Source of the DNA: Euphorbia lathyris
Lineage: Eukaryota > Streptophyta > Magnoliopsida > Malpighiales > Euphorbiaceae
Assembly: GCF_963576675.1 (NCBI RefSeq)
Contig: NC_088916.1
Span: forward strand, 76,339,501-76,403,500
Direction of reading: 5' to 3'
DNA length: 64,000 bases
Under the pieces are notes generated by a model, which worked only from the letters and a program-made list of their open reading frames with translations, had not been told where the DNA came from and searched no databases. Position numbers and translations under genes: made by a program. Below are positions 31,868 through 43,669 of this stretch, in pieces; position 1 is the first letter of the stretch; each line of letters opens with the position of its first letter.

Positions 31868-34828
31868 CTACTTCTTCTTCTTCAGACTGGCTTCAGCTTG
31901 ATACTTGCCTTTTCCTTTGTCTTTACTTCCTAATGCACCACTGGCGTGCTGAGTTCCATCTTGGCTTTTCTCCCCCATTTTGCCATCATCGGGAGGAGGA
32001 GGAATGAAGGTATCATTTCTAGCAGCACTAGACAGAGCGTTTGAATAACGCTTCAACCTTCTTGTACTCTCACTTAGGCCATCAATAACTGGGACACAGT
32101 CATCTTGAATAGTTCAAGGAACCCGTAAGGAGCTACTTAGTATGCTGATGAGGCATTCATGAGATTTGCTGATCCAGGAGATGGACTCAGTGAGTTGGGC
32201 AAAGGATTGATGGTACATCTTAAGCAGAGCTAAGTCGTAGAATTGGCGTTGAGCATTTGTGTATCGTACTGAGCGAAGGATGGTTTGTGAGAAGCTTAGA
32301 AGGGTTTCATTAGTGATGGGGTCAACATCCATCTTTTCTTTGTTGACATTGAGAAGATGCACAACTTCACTCAGTTGATCAATGGTACACTGAGAAGTGG
32401 AGGAAATCAATTCACGTGTGCAGGTCAGGTCAGAGGTCAACTTGGAGAAGTATTGCTCAATCCCAGCAGAAGTGGCATACTTAGGATGAACCGAAGATCC
32501 AATGTTAGCTAGATCTGTGGTCAGCTTAGCAAAGTGATCCTTAAGCTCAGTAGAGGTAGCATACCCCGGATGTACTACAGATAGACTCTGAATTTTGCCT
32601 TCAATTGAATTCATGTGGTTGACCAGCATGAGCAATAATTCAGTCAGCTTGGCAATTTGGTCTTGCTTGGGTTGTTGTGTCTGGACCGTGGTCATTACAC
32701 TTATGATATCTTTGAGACTCCGAATTTCACTCAGAAGCTGAGTGATGGATGAGATTTGGGAGGACTCAATATTCGCAGACCCAGCAGCATCAGCATGAGG
32801 AGGATTCAAATCCTGAAGAAGAGACTGAGCAGAGGCAATGATTTTGCACCCAGACTCAGTGGCACTTAGATAGGCAAATTGACCAGCAGGATTGGACTCA
32901 GAGGCTGGAATTGAAGTTGAGCTGGAAGGTGGTGGAGTTGGCTGCTTGTTCGTTTGGTTAGGTTGGTCAAATGTTGGTCCTGACGATAGCTCAGTATGAG
33001 GAACTGAGTGCTCAACATCCTGTGTATTTTGAGTTTGCGGGGAAGGACTTAGAGAGATGTTGACCTGCTCAACATGAGGTGGAAGTTGAGCAGTTTGTGC
33101 CATAGTTGGCTCCCCGTCTTGAGCAACTTGGACTTCGAGCAACTGCTCAGCAAAATTTGGATGTTCCAGAGTCTTGGCTTGTTCCTCAATATGAGTAACA
33201 GAGGCTTGATTTTGCCCAGATTCCCTAGGAGGAGACTCAGTATCATGGGAAAAGTATTTAAATTGGATATCGGAGAGGTCAGTAAGTGGTTCTCGAGGTG
33301 GGGAATCATCCAGAAGATCAATAGGTGTTTGCTTGTGTGCCTTCTTCTTAAGTCGTTGAAATTTCTTAGCTTTTGGGGGTGAAGGATCAGCTTGAATATC
33401 TTCACTGGAGCTAGACGATGATTTTTCCAGAAGTTCATCATTCCCTGGTCGTTCAGCATTTTCCTCCTGATGTTGCTCAACATCATCTGGCTCAGCATGA
33501 TCTGCTTCTTGAGTGTCAGGCTGAGTGGCATTCTGTGCTCTTTCTTCTGGCACAACAGGGGTTTTTTCAATGTCAATCCCAAGGCTTTTGACGAAGTGTG
33601 ACTGGGGAGTGACAACCTAGTTGACGGGGTCAACTTCAATGACTTTCAAACCAGAGCTTTTCCTTTTCTATAGAGGTTGATCTGGTGTTTCTTCACTCTC
33701 ATCTTTGGGCTCAGCTTGCCTCTTTCTCTTTTCTGCTGACTTAGGTGTAACCTGAGTTTGGTCAGCATCAGCTTTCTTCCCCTTAGACACTGCTCGTACC
33801 TTTCTTGGGACAATATCAACATCTTTTGAGCACGTTTCAAGTGATTTTCTCTTCTTCTTTGTTGTTGCTGGCTCAGCAGACTTAGCAGTAGCTTTCTTTC
33901 CTTTAGGTTCTACTTCTACTTCTTGCTCAGCTTCTGCTTCTTGTTCAGCATCGTTTTCTTCCTCATCTTCCTCAGCACCTTCAGTCCCCTTCAAAGGTTG
34001 GTTGAATAACAACTCGAACAGCAGAGCCGTTGTGATTTCACTTCCCAAACTGTCAGTCTCATTGATGGTCTCAATTTTCTGATCCTCAAGGATTTTGGTG
34101 ATTAGAGAGCCTAGTCTGAGTTTCTTACCTCCCCGTTGAAGTGCACCAACCAGGAACACAGGCATATTGAGTGGGTTGTAGGTCAGCATGTGCCATATGA
34201 AGCACTGCTCGAAGTTGGATGCCGACGATGCTGAGCTGAGCTTTGGGAAAATGAAGTTAGTCAATATGTAATGAGCCATCTTCTGATTTTGGCCCATACA
34301 GGTACTGGGTATTTCTCCCTTGTGATTCTTGGGCTTACAAAATCCATTGACATGGTCAAGCTTTTCTTTGGTTGTTCTAAATTCTTTCCCTCCTTCTGGC
34401 AGGTTGAGTAGGGTTGCTAAGTAAGATGGGGTGATTGTTATCTTGTGCCCCTTGACGGAAGTTTCCAAATAATCAGCATCGTCTTCGTCGACAAAAAGGT
34501 TGGAGTAGAATTCCCTAACTAACCTAGGATAGGTTTTTCCAAAGAGAGAAAAAAGTCCTACCTATTCATTCTTCTCAATCCACTCACAGAAGGGTTTTTC
34601 AGTGGTGATGAAGCTCGGAGAGAACCATCTGCATTTCAGAACTTCCAGATTATTGACCTTCTTGTGAACTTTGATCATGTTCCTTTCCCTGGGCTTCTTT
34701 GAAGAGCTTGCTGGGTCAGCTTGAGGGTTTTTGTTCGGAGTTTGGTTAGGCTGAGGAGGAGATTTTGGATTTTCATCGGTGTGATGTTTGCCGGAATCAC
34801 CACCGGAGATATTTTGAGGGTTCGACAT
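31868..34828 (-). pseudogene. Accessory ORF of SIRE-type element B
   Basis: A single frame of 987 codons with no frameshift and four stops at 34564, 33670, 33619 and 32116 (TAG, TAG, TAG, TGA; minus-strand first base). The start chosen, at 34828 (MSNPQNISGG), aligns with the starts in A and C; an upstream Met at 34891 is not conserved. Order: disordered N-terminus; a domain of the 'putative plant transposon protein' type with RLVREFYSNL near codon 100, then ITITPSYLATLLNLPEGG, MGQNQKMAHYILTNFIFPK and FEQCFIWHMLTY; K/R-rich blocks (KKKRKS, KRKRQ); E/D-rich run; P/Q/S/T linker; helical tail with MYHQSFAQLTESISWISKS; end PPPPDDGKMGEK and KKKK. No signal peptide or membrane segment. Function unknown; a nuclear location is inferred from the basic blocks. 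Confidence 0.82.
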
Positions 34829-34923
34829 TTTCTTCTCAGAGATTCTTAGGAATTTTGAAATAGAGAGGAATTCGAATGCCAAAAGATTCAAGCGTAAAGA
34901 GGATTAAGTGGGAAATCTTCCAC

Positions 34924-34933
34924 TATTTATAGA
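34924..34933 (-). promoter_or_regulatory. TATA box before the accessory ORF of element B
   Basis: The minus strand reads TCTATAAATA, 96-105 bp before the ATG at 34828 and about 390 bp after the pol stop. It is conserved in A and C in spacing and sequence. Upstream lie CTCAG/CTGAG words at 35212, 35244 and 35278. Confidence 0.6.
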
Positions 34934-35318
34934 GATTGAAATCGATCCTATTCGTTGAACTAGCCGTTTCACCTTAGGACGTTCAATCGACAGGGATTTT
35001 GTCATTTATGACACGTTCAGTGCATGGGTTTTCCCATTATTGCTTACTTTATCCTAGGTGCTATTTGTTACACGTGTTAGCATTTAATGGTGCAAGTGGG
35101 CTTTTACTCAGTTTTGCTAGAATTCGAAGCATTTGTGATATTGAGTATCTAGCAAATGAATTTCTTCTCTTAGTAACTTAGCATAGGGTAATCACTTCAA
35201 CAGGTATGTCTACTCAGCATAGAGTGATTTTCTATATTTTAAGCTCAGTATGTAGTAGTTACTAATTTTGAATTAACTCAGCATGGCAATCACTCAACAT
35301 TCATTTTTTCACATAGAA
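34934..35318 (-). other. Pol-accessory spacer of element B
   Basis: About 385 bp between the pol stop and the TATA box. It contains three copies of an (A/G)CTCAG(C/T)AT word (plus-strand view) and no ORF that is conserved in C. It is a candidate promoter-proximal control region. Confidence 0.5.
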
Positions 35319-38300
35319 TTATTGAAGAGGATTAGACATACCGATAGCTTCCCTTAGTATGTTGAATTCACGAGCCAATGGCTTGGTGAAAATATCTGCA
35401 AACTGTTCATCTGTTGGCACATAGGTCAGTTTGATCTCACCCTTTAGTACGTGATCTCTGATGAAGTGATGCCTTATGCTGACATGCTTCATTCTGCTGT
35501 GTTGGATTGGGTTCTTGGATAGATCAATGGCACTCTTGTTGTCACATTTGATCTCTATTGTTTCTATTTTTACTCCATACTCTTCAAGCTGTTGCTTTAT
35601 CCATAGGACCTGAGCAACACAGCTTCCAGCAGCTACGAACTCAGCTTCAGTTGTAGACAGGGCTACGGATGATTGCTTCTTGCTGAACCAAGATACTAGA
35701 CAGCTTCCAAGGAAATGACATCCTCCCGAAGTACTCTTACGTTCTAGCTTATCTCGTCCGTAGTTAGCATCAGTATATCCAATGAGTGTGAAGTCATTTG
35801 AGGTTGGATACCATAAACCTGCATCAACTGAGCTTTGCAAATATCTAAAAATTCTTTTTACAGCAATTAGGTGAGATTCCCTGGGGTCAGCTTGATATCT
35901 TGCACAATAACATACTGAGTACTGTATATCAGGTCTACTAGCTGTGAGATAAAGTAAGGAGCCTATCATACCTCGATAAAGTTTACTATCTATTGACTTA
36001 CTTTTCTCATCTTTGCATAGGACAGTATCAGTACCCATTGGGGTCGATATGGGCTTACAATCTTCCATATCAAATTTCTTTAGCATCTCTTTGGTGTACT
36101 TGGACTGACTTATAAAGATGCCATTGTTACCTTGCTTAATCTGAAGTCCAAGGAAGAAGTTGAGCTCACCCATCATGGACATCTCGAACTCAGTTTGCAT
36201 TTGTTTGCTAAATTCTTTACACAAAGATTCATCAGTAGCACCAAATATTATATCATCTACATAGATTTGTGCAAGTAGGGTATGTTTACCCTTTTTCTTA
36301 ATAAACAAGGTTGTGTCAGCTTTTCCTTTGACATAGTTCCTGGTCAGCAGGAAGTTGGTCAATCTCTCATACCAAGCTCTTAGAGCTTGCTTCAGGCCAT
36401 ACAGGGCCTTCTTGAGTTTATAAACGTGGTTTGGAAACTTTGGATCTTCAAATACAGGAGGTTGATTAACATATACCTCCTCGTTTATAAAGCCATTAAG
36501 AAATGCACTTTTAACATCCATTTGGTATAATTTAAAGTTCATAAAGCTAGCATAAGCACACAATATACGTATGGCTTCTAGCCTAGCAACTGGTGCAAAA
36601 GTTTCACCATAGTCAATACCCTCTTGCTGACTATAGCCTTGGGCTACAATTCGAGCTTTGTTTCTGACTACGTTTCCATGCTCATCGAGTTTGTTTCTAA
36701 AGACCCACTTAGTTCCTATGGACTTTTGATTTCTAGGCTTAGGTACTAAATCCCATACCTCATTCCTGGTGAATTGATCAAGCTCTTCTTGCATGGCATT
36801 GATCCAATATTCATCGTGCTCAGCATCAGCAAAGTTCTTTAGTTCATGTACTGATACAAAAGCCACATTGCTTAGATACTTCCGCAACTGATCTCTTATC
36901 ATTACCTTGTTTTTAGCAGCATCCAGAATAGATTTTTCTGAATGTCCTCGTGGAATTCTTATTTCTTTGGGCAATACTGAGTTATTTGGAACATGTGTTT
37001 CTACAATTTCTGCAGGAGTAGTTTGGTCAGCAAAGGTAATTTCAATTTCTTGCTTACCTTTGGTCAGCTCTTGTATTAATGACTCAGATGCTCCTGGATG
37101 ATCAGCGGAAGCTGAGCTTGGTTCATCTTCTTCGAGCTGAGCTAACTTTCCTGTAGGGTCAGCTTCATCGAACTCAATATGTACAAACTCTTCTACAACC
37201 TGAGTTCTTTTATTATATACTCTATATGCTTTACCGTTTGTTGAGTACCCTAAAAAGATCGCTTCATCAGCTTTAGCATCAAATTTTCCAAGGTTATCCT
37301 TTGTATTGAGTATAAAACACTTACATCCAAAGGCACGAAAGTAACCAATGTTGGGCTTTCGTCCTTTCCAAAGTTCATATGGGGTTTTCTTAAGTATAGG
37401 TCTAACTAGAGCCCTATTCAGTATGTAGCATGCTGTGTGGACAGCTTCACCCTAGAAGTACTTTGGAAGCTTATTTTCACTTAGCATAGTTCTAGCAATT
37501 TCGACAATAGTTCTGTTTTTCCTTTCAACAATCCCATTCTGTTGAGGTGTTCTAGGAGCAGAGAAATTGTGGTCAATACCACTGGTTTCACAGAATTCGT
37601 CAAACTGTTGGTTTTTGAATTCTCCACCATTGTCACTTCTAATATGAGCTACTTTTAGGTCTTTGTCAATTTCAAGCTTTTTAATCAATGTGGTAAACAT
37701 CTCAAATGTTACATCCTTGCTACTCAGCAAGATGATCCAAGTGTACCGAGAGAAATCGTCTACAATGACCAAGGAAAATTTCTTACCTCCCAAGCTGAGT
37801 GGCTGGATAGGTCCGGAAAGATCCAAGTGTAGTAATTCCAATGGTCTCTTGGTTGAGACAATATTTTTACTATGAAATGACTTTTTAGTTTGTTTGCCTT
37901 GCTGACAAGCTTTACACAATTGATCTTTTTCAAATTTTAATTTGGGTAATCCCTCAACTAATTGTTTTCTAGCTAATTTGGCAAGAAGGTCCATGCTGAC
38001 ATGCCCAAGTCTTCTATGTCATAGCCAGGAGTTATCCTCTTTAGACACTAAGCATATATTTTCAGAAAACTGTTTTTCTAAATTTAGCATGTATACATTG
38101 TCTACACGAGGGGCAGTTAAAATCAACTTATTTGTATTTCCCTCGAGTATTTGACACTTAGTATCATCAAATACAACCTTTCTGCCGCTCTTGCAAAGTT
38201 GAGCTACACTCAGCAGATTGTATTGTATTTGAGACCTTTAACTAGGGAGACTGAATCAATAGTTGGGTTACCTCCGATAGTACCTGAGCCGACTATCTTA

Positions 38301-38437
38301 CCCTTCTTATTGTCTCCAAAGCTTACATTTCCACCTCGTTTAAGCTCTAGTGTGATGAATTGTGTTTCATCACCTGTCATGTGTCTTGAGCATGCGCTGT
38401 CTATGTACCAAAGTTTTGACTTCTCCATGCATGTCAA
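35319..38437 (-). pseudogene. pol: SIRE-type pol of element B: protease, integrase, RT, RNase H
   Basis: Domains in order: protease WYIDSACSRHMTGDE (about 38410); GAG-pre-integrase HRRLGHVSMDLL and CKACQQGKQTKKSF (about 38015-37890); integrase core with LLHLDLSGP, SDNGGEFKNQ and ERKNRT; chromatin-distal linker; RT with [11 protein letters not shown] and YVDD (about 36250); RNase H with [20 protein letters not shown] and [14 protein letters not shown]. Damage: a 5-bp tandem duplication (ACAAT) near 38215 shifts the frame; Trp codons became stops at 38021 (TGA) and 37454 (TAG). The 551-codon RT/RNase H part (36974-35319) is open. High similarity to C shows where each break is. Not functional as is. 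Confidence 0.92.
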
Positions 38438-38455
38438 GCTGACCTGCAGTTTAAA

Positions 38456-38854
38456 CTATTCATCTTTAGGTACCCAATTCTTTTTGGGTCCTTTCTTGTT
38501 AGTATAAACAGGTACAAAGTCATATTTTAGTTTGTGACGGCATACTTTTATAGTGTGGCCATTTTTACCACAGAAGTCACAATAACTTACCCTTTGAGGG
38601 TGACGCTGAGTGTGGTCGGTATTGTTATGCTGAGCATGCCAACATACCTTAGTGGTATGTCCTTTTCTTCTGCAGAAGTCACATTGGACAATCCGCTTGT
38701 TGAACCAACACACATCTTTTGTGTCCCCTTTTCCCGCAACAGTCACACTGGGTGAACTGTTTATGCTGACTAGTACTTGAGTACTCAGCATGGGATTTAT
38801 TTTTATTTGAGCCTTTTACTTGACTCTGTAGGGTTGTAACGTCCTTTCTAAGTT
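38456..38854 (-). pseudogene. gag: Gag C-terminus of element B (zinc-knuckle part)
   Basis: Continues the gag from 62011-63389 across element C. It holds three C-x2-C-x3-GH-type knuckles: CDCCGKRGH near 38740 (broken by a frameshift), CDFCRRKGHTTKVC near 38660 and CDFCGKNGHTIKVC near 38560, then PKKNWVPKDE and an amber stop at 38458. The stop is at the same place as in C (58853). Pol follows in the same frame after 18 nt. Gag binds RNA and forms the particle. The extra paired knuckles differ from the single knuckle usual in copia gag. Confidence 0.85.
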
Positions 38855-38859
38855 TCTTT
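38855..38859. repeat. Left target-site duplication of element C (TCTTT)
   Basis: TCTTT directly precedes the LTR start at 38860 and recurs directly after the other LTR at 62006-62010. Removing one copy and C restores B's gag register. Confidence 0.92.
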
Positions 38860-38887
38860 TGTTGGTCCCTTATAACGTAACAAGTTC

Positions 38888-38912
38888 GTTCCAAGAGGGG
38901 GGGGATAGGAAC
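38888..38912. repeat. Poly-G-looped hairpin, 3' LTR of C
   Basis: The arms GTTCC and GGAAC surround AAGA, eight G and ATA. It is the shorter-loop version of the structure at 60683-60716. Confidence 0.7.
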
Positions 38913-39592
38913 TATTTAAAATTTTAGTACGTTAAGGCTGACTTCTTTTTCTTTGAAAAAGGATTACACAACGCGCTGAGTAAATTAAGACACTAGCTTA
39001 GTCAATTGGTGACTAAGTCAGCTTCTTTCTTTGAGTCAGGAGATAACACTTGAGTCTATTCCTGAACTCAGATACTCAATACACCCAACTCAGCGTGACC
39101 TCTTTACTTGGTCAGTTTTGTTTAAGCAAGCAATATATATATTAAGGAGCTTAAGGTTAGAAAGATGTTACTCAGCAGATTTATCCAGGTTCGGCCTCCA
39201 AGCCTACGTCCTGTCCCCGGAACACGTTCCGAGCTTTCGAATTCTCTACTGAGCTCTTTAACGGTAGAGCATCAAACCTTTTACAATTCAGAAGCTGAGT
39301 ATAACAAGAGTACCTTCCTCTATACCTCTACTCACTCCTAATCTCTCGCTGAGTACTATAACCGAGTACTCAGCCTCTCCTTTCTAATCTCTAGAAATGA
39401 TAAAGATTTGTCCTAAACAACAATTGCTAAGACACCTTAGATGATTGAATAATCACTCTAGACTTTTACACAAAAGATATAGAATTTGGTGTAAGTATTT
39501 GCTTTGCTTTTTCTCACAGAACTTCAAGTGTAAATTTGGTCAGCGTGATGGCTAGTTGAAGATCTGCATTGAATGAAGCAACTGAAGGGCCC

Positions 39593-39602
39593 TATTTATA
39601 GA
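39593..39602 (-). promoter_or_regulatory. LTR TATA box, 3' LTR of C
   Basis: The minus strand reads TCTATAAATAGGGCCC. The same box is at 61394-61403 in the 5' LTR, where it would drive the genomic transcript. It closely resembles the internal TATA before the accessory ORF. Confidence 0.6.
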
Positions 39603-40204
39603 GACATCTGAGGCATCAGTCATTTCGAATTTCGAAATAACCGTTGGAGGGAAACGGCTTCCTGTCGTTGTCACTCAGTCCTGCTCAAAGCTCTTGGCCA
39701 ATCAGATTCAAGTATCTTCTGTCTTCGGTCAGTGCTGAGCAGCTTTTAGTCAGTCCAGCAGAATGTCTCTCCATTTAGGGTAAGGTCAACTAGACAGCTT
39801 TTTGTGTCTTCTGAACTTTACCCAAACTAGAAATACTTTGTTTGGAAGTTGTTCTTGCTTAGCTGCTGTCTTGTACACTTTGTCGATACAACTCAGCAGC
39901 TTCATTCCGAAGTTGTCCAACGAAGGTCTTCTCGATCATTCTTTCGCTGAGCTGCGTTTTGTACATAACGGCAGCGTTTTGCACACACGGGCCGAGTGAT
40001 CTTGATCTGTTTGACTTGGGCTTTGACTTCCGTATTGGGCTTTAAGCCTTTTAGTCTTTATGTCTTATAAACAATTTAACTCAACATTGAACAAACACAT
40101 TAGTGTAATAAATCAAAGCATTTAAACTTAGTGTGTTTAGAATATATTTAAATTTACTTAAATAATTTTGTCAAATCAAAATCATGTGGAAAGATATTTC
40201 AACA

Positions 40205-40219
40205 AACTCCCCCATTTTG
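40205..40219 (-). other. Polypurine tract of element C
   Basis: The minus strand has AAAATGGGGGAGTT just before the LTR. Additional GGGGGAG boxes lie at about 40257, 40286 and 40798. Confidence 0.78.
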
Positions 40220-40731
40220 ATGTTGGCAAAACTATTCAGCGAAGAACTCAGTGTTGAGCTCCCCCATGATAGTTGACCTTTTATAACTTAATAAACTCCC
40301 CCGTAAGGGTTGAGCTACTGACTTAGTTTTACTCTTGAACATTTTAAGGTTTAATCGAGTGAGTCTAAGGTCAGTTCATGGAACATATTCTATTTTACTC
40401 AGTGTGAAGCGGAAGATTTATCATTCAGAGAGCGCTGAGTATTTTATTGTTCAATGGGTCTTATAAGACAGTGTTTAATAAATATCCAAGATAATGTCAA
40501 ACAGTTTATCGGCATAGCATACAATCAACAAGTATTTTGAGCAGTAAACATAGTTGATGTATTAGAAGATACATAATAACATAATACTCAGCATCATATA
40601 AAATAACTCAGGTTTGGATAAAGGATTTAAGTATTGTATTGAAATAAAGCAGTTAGCATATACAGCAAAAAGATAAGCAAGAAGAAACATAGAAACTACA
40701 AAGTAAAGTACAAGACTGAGTTAGCCTATTT
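40220..40731 (-). other. 3' untranslated spacer of element C
   Basis: About 510 bp of AT-rich DNA between the accessory stop and the polypurine tract, with extra GGGGGAG purine boxes and ACTCAG words. No ORF. Confidence 0.6.
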
Positions 40732-43566
40732 CTATTTCTTCTTCTTATGCTTAGGCTGACTACTTCTAGCAGCCTCCTGCTGAGTTCTACCTTGTTCTTT
40801 CTCCCCCGTTTTGTCAGCATCGGGAGGAGGAGGAATTCTAAAGGAGTCGGTTAAAAATGCGTTGGTCAGTGAGGCGGACAACTCCTTAAGCTTATCAGCA
40901 CTTTCATTGATGTCGTCGAAGACAGCAAAGCCATCATCCAAGACCTCTTGAGGTATACTGAGTTCAGCTGCGCTGAGCATGCTCAGGATGTAGGCTTGAG
41001 ACTTACCTACCCAAGTAATTGTATCTGACAGTGCAGCAAAAGCTTGATGAAATGTCTTCAGCAAGGCTGAGTCATAATATTGACGCTGGATATTGTAGTG
41101 ATGCACATGGGTGAAAGTCTTTTGGGTAGTGACCAGTATCTCATTCTGCTTCATTTGGTCAGTGTCCATCTCTTGCTTATTCAAGTTCAGCAAACGAACG
41201 GCTTCGTTAATTTGCTCCACCGAGCATTGAGAGTAGGAAGCAAGCTGATTGTTGGTCTTGGTTTGCTCAGTATGAAGCTGTTCAAAAAGCATATTAACTT
41301 CAACAGAAGTGGCATATTGAGTGTTCGCAGCTGACAAGGTTTGGAATTGGCCTTGAAGAGTGTTGAGATGTTTAACCGTTGTTAGTTGGAGCTCAGCCAG
41401 CTTCGTTATTGAGTCCTGCTTGGGCTATTGTGATTGAATCGAGATCATATCACTTAGCAAATCCTTCAGTCCTTTAACTTCATTTAGAAGATGAGTGACT
41501 TGGGACAGCTGAGTTGGCTCATTGAGGGTAGACCCAGCAGTAGGTTCAGCATTGTGATGAAGATCCTTGATTAATGACTGCACCGAGTTGATGAGTTGTC
41601 TACCAAACTCTGTGGCATGCAGATGGCTGAGTGGTCCTTCATCAGTTTGCCTAGTTTCCTCAGTGTGACCAGTTGATGGAGGAGTCGAGTTTGTCGCAGT
41701 GATGACATGGTCAGTGACTGGAAGGGGGTTTTCAATCTGCACTTGGTTCTTTTGGAGAGGTGATTTATTGGCAGGAATGATTGTTGGTGCAGGTATAAGC
41801 TGACTGGGTTCAGTGCTGACAGGGGCTGGAATGTCCTGAGTCAGCACAGAGCTTGGAACAGCATCATTTTCGAGAACTTGCTCAGGTTGGCTTGGGGGGT
41901 TGGCAGAAGCATTCAAGTCGGCTTGTTCTTGTAGTGAAGAAACAGAGGCTTGCTTTTCTAGAGCTGAAGGAGTTTGATTACAGAAGAATTTGAGCTTAAG
42001 TGTAGAAGGATCTTTGGCCGACTTTTGAACAGGAAGGTCAAGGATAGTTGTCTGACTTGCCTTTACGAGTCTTCTTCTTCGAGGAGTGTCAGCAGGGATA
42101 GACTCTACTGAGTGAGGAGGAGAAGTTTCTTCTTGATCAGTGTTGAGCTGGTCAGTTTGTTCTTCTTGTCCTTGTTCTGCAGCCAACTCAGTATTAGTTG
42201 GGTCAGCAGTTTCCTCTCCACTGGTCTCCTCAGTGTCATCCTGGCCACTTTCTTCTTCCTCTTCATTCTGATCATCCTCTTCATCTTCGTCTAGCTCTTC
42301 TTCAACCTGTGTGATGAACTGATCATCCAGTTGCACATCGTCTTGCTGATGCTCAGCTTCAGTTCCCTGACATTGTGTAAAGTGAGAATCACCAGGAACA
42401 ATGAAGTCAGTGGGGACAGCATCAATAGGGGTCAGCTCTGAAGACTTCTTCTTCTTCAGAGGTTGCTCATCATCATCTATTCTTTCTTCTGTATCAGGCT
42501 CATCTTGCCTGCTTCGTTTCACAGCTGACTTAGGTCTCACTTGACCTTTTTGAGAAGCTGACTTCTGCTTCTTAGCCGGAGACTCAGCATCTTTTGAAGG
42601 AGTCTCAACAGCTTTCCTTTTGCGGGCAGCTGGAGCCTTAGTTCTTTTCCCTTTTTGGACAACAGTCCCCTCAGCATTAGGGTCAGCAAGAACCTTTCCT
42701 TTCTTGATCGGCTGATAAAACTTCAAGGCACGCATCGCGGCAGCTGTGATCTTAGAGCCATAGGCCTTAGTTTCCTCGTTTAGGTCAATCTGATGGTCTT
42801 TGAGGATTCTAGTTATGAGTGAGCCCAGCCTTAGAGTTCCAGTGCTCCTTTGGAATCCGGTAATTAAGAATACTGGCATGTTGATGGGCTTGTAGGTCAG
42901 CATATGCCATAGGAAGCATTGCTCAAAATTTGTTGTTGAGCTGGTGCAGTTTATCTTCGGGAAGATGTAATAGGTGAGCAGGTAGTGTGCCATCTTTTGG
43001 TGCTGACCCATTGAGGAACTGGAGATTTCTCTAGAATGGCCAGCGGGCTTGCAGAAGGTGGTAGAGTACCCAGTTCCTTCATGATCACCAGTCCTTCTTA
43101 GTTTTGTTCCTTCATTCTTCAGCTTCAGCAAGTGGGCAAGGTAGGTAGGGTTGATAAAGATTGTTTTCTCCTTTACCACGGTTACTAAATAGTCCTAGTT
43201 ATCGTCAGCAACCCGCAGATTATGGTAGAATTTCCTTACTAGGTCAGGGTAAGTTGGATCTCGGATTGAGAACAGCTCGGTCCACCCATTCTTCGATATC
43301 CATTCACAGAATGGTTGCTCGGTTTTTACGAAGGCCTCAGAGAACCATCTTGAGTGGTCTATCTTGCACTCTCTTACGTTTTCGTAGACCTTAGTGTAGG
43401 TTCTGACTTTGGTCGGCTTTCCTTTAGAGGAGGTGGCTTGGCCAGCTTTGCCTTTGCTCGGTGTGGTGGCCTTAGTCGTTTCAGGCGGAGTAGAATGCCC
43501 AGAGGGTTCATCGGAACTGGTCTTAGACTGACCGGCACCGGAAATGTTCAAGGAAACCTTAGTCAT
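40732..43566 (-). pseudogene. Accessory ORF of SIRE-type element C (best copy)
   Basis: One frame of 945 codons, ATG at 43566 to stop at 40732, with only two in-frame TAG codons (43197-43195 and 41427-41425). Both are most simply CAG changed to TAG. Domains: 1-60 S/T/K-rich with LNISGAG; 65-260 'putative plant transposon protein'-like (SRWFSEAF, YPDLVRKFYHNLRV, IFINPTYLAHLLKL, SMGQHQKMAHYLLTYY, FEQCFLWHMLTYKPINMPVF, TLRLGSLITRIL); 270-355 basic blocks (RKRKAVE, AKKQKS, KRSRQ, KKKKSS); 375-430 acidic; 440-630 P/Q/T-rich; 640-880 helical; end FRIPPPPDADKTGEK and KHKKKK. No signal peptide or membrane helix, so it is unlike an envelope. Role not known; nuclear function inferred. Confidence 0.85.
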
Positions 43567-43669
43567 AGTTTCAGAGAGAGGTTTGGAAGTTTTGAGAGTT
43601 CTTAGAGAGAAAATGCTTATGCTAGAGAATTCGGTAAGTGTAAAGAAATAAAAATGGGGATTTGCCCAT

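Larger units (their letters stand above)
38860..40204 (-). repeat. 3' LTR of element C
   Basis: 1345 bp; minus strand TGTTGAAATATC to GGGACCAACA. TATA at 39593-39602; G8 loop hairpin at 38888-38912. Rich in CTGAG/CTCAG words (about a dozen). Confidence 0.93.

Noticed and set aside
31868..34828. Accessory ORF as an envelope gene or viral gene
   Set aside because: No signal peptide, transmembrane segment or cysteine pattern in any of the three copies; position alone is not enough.
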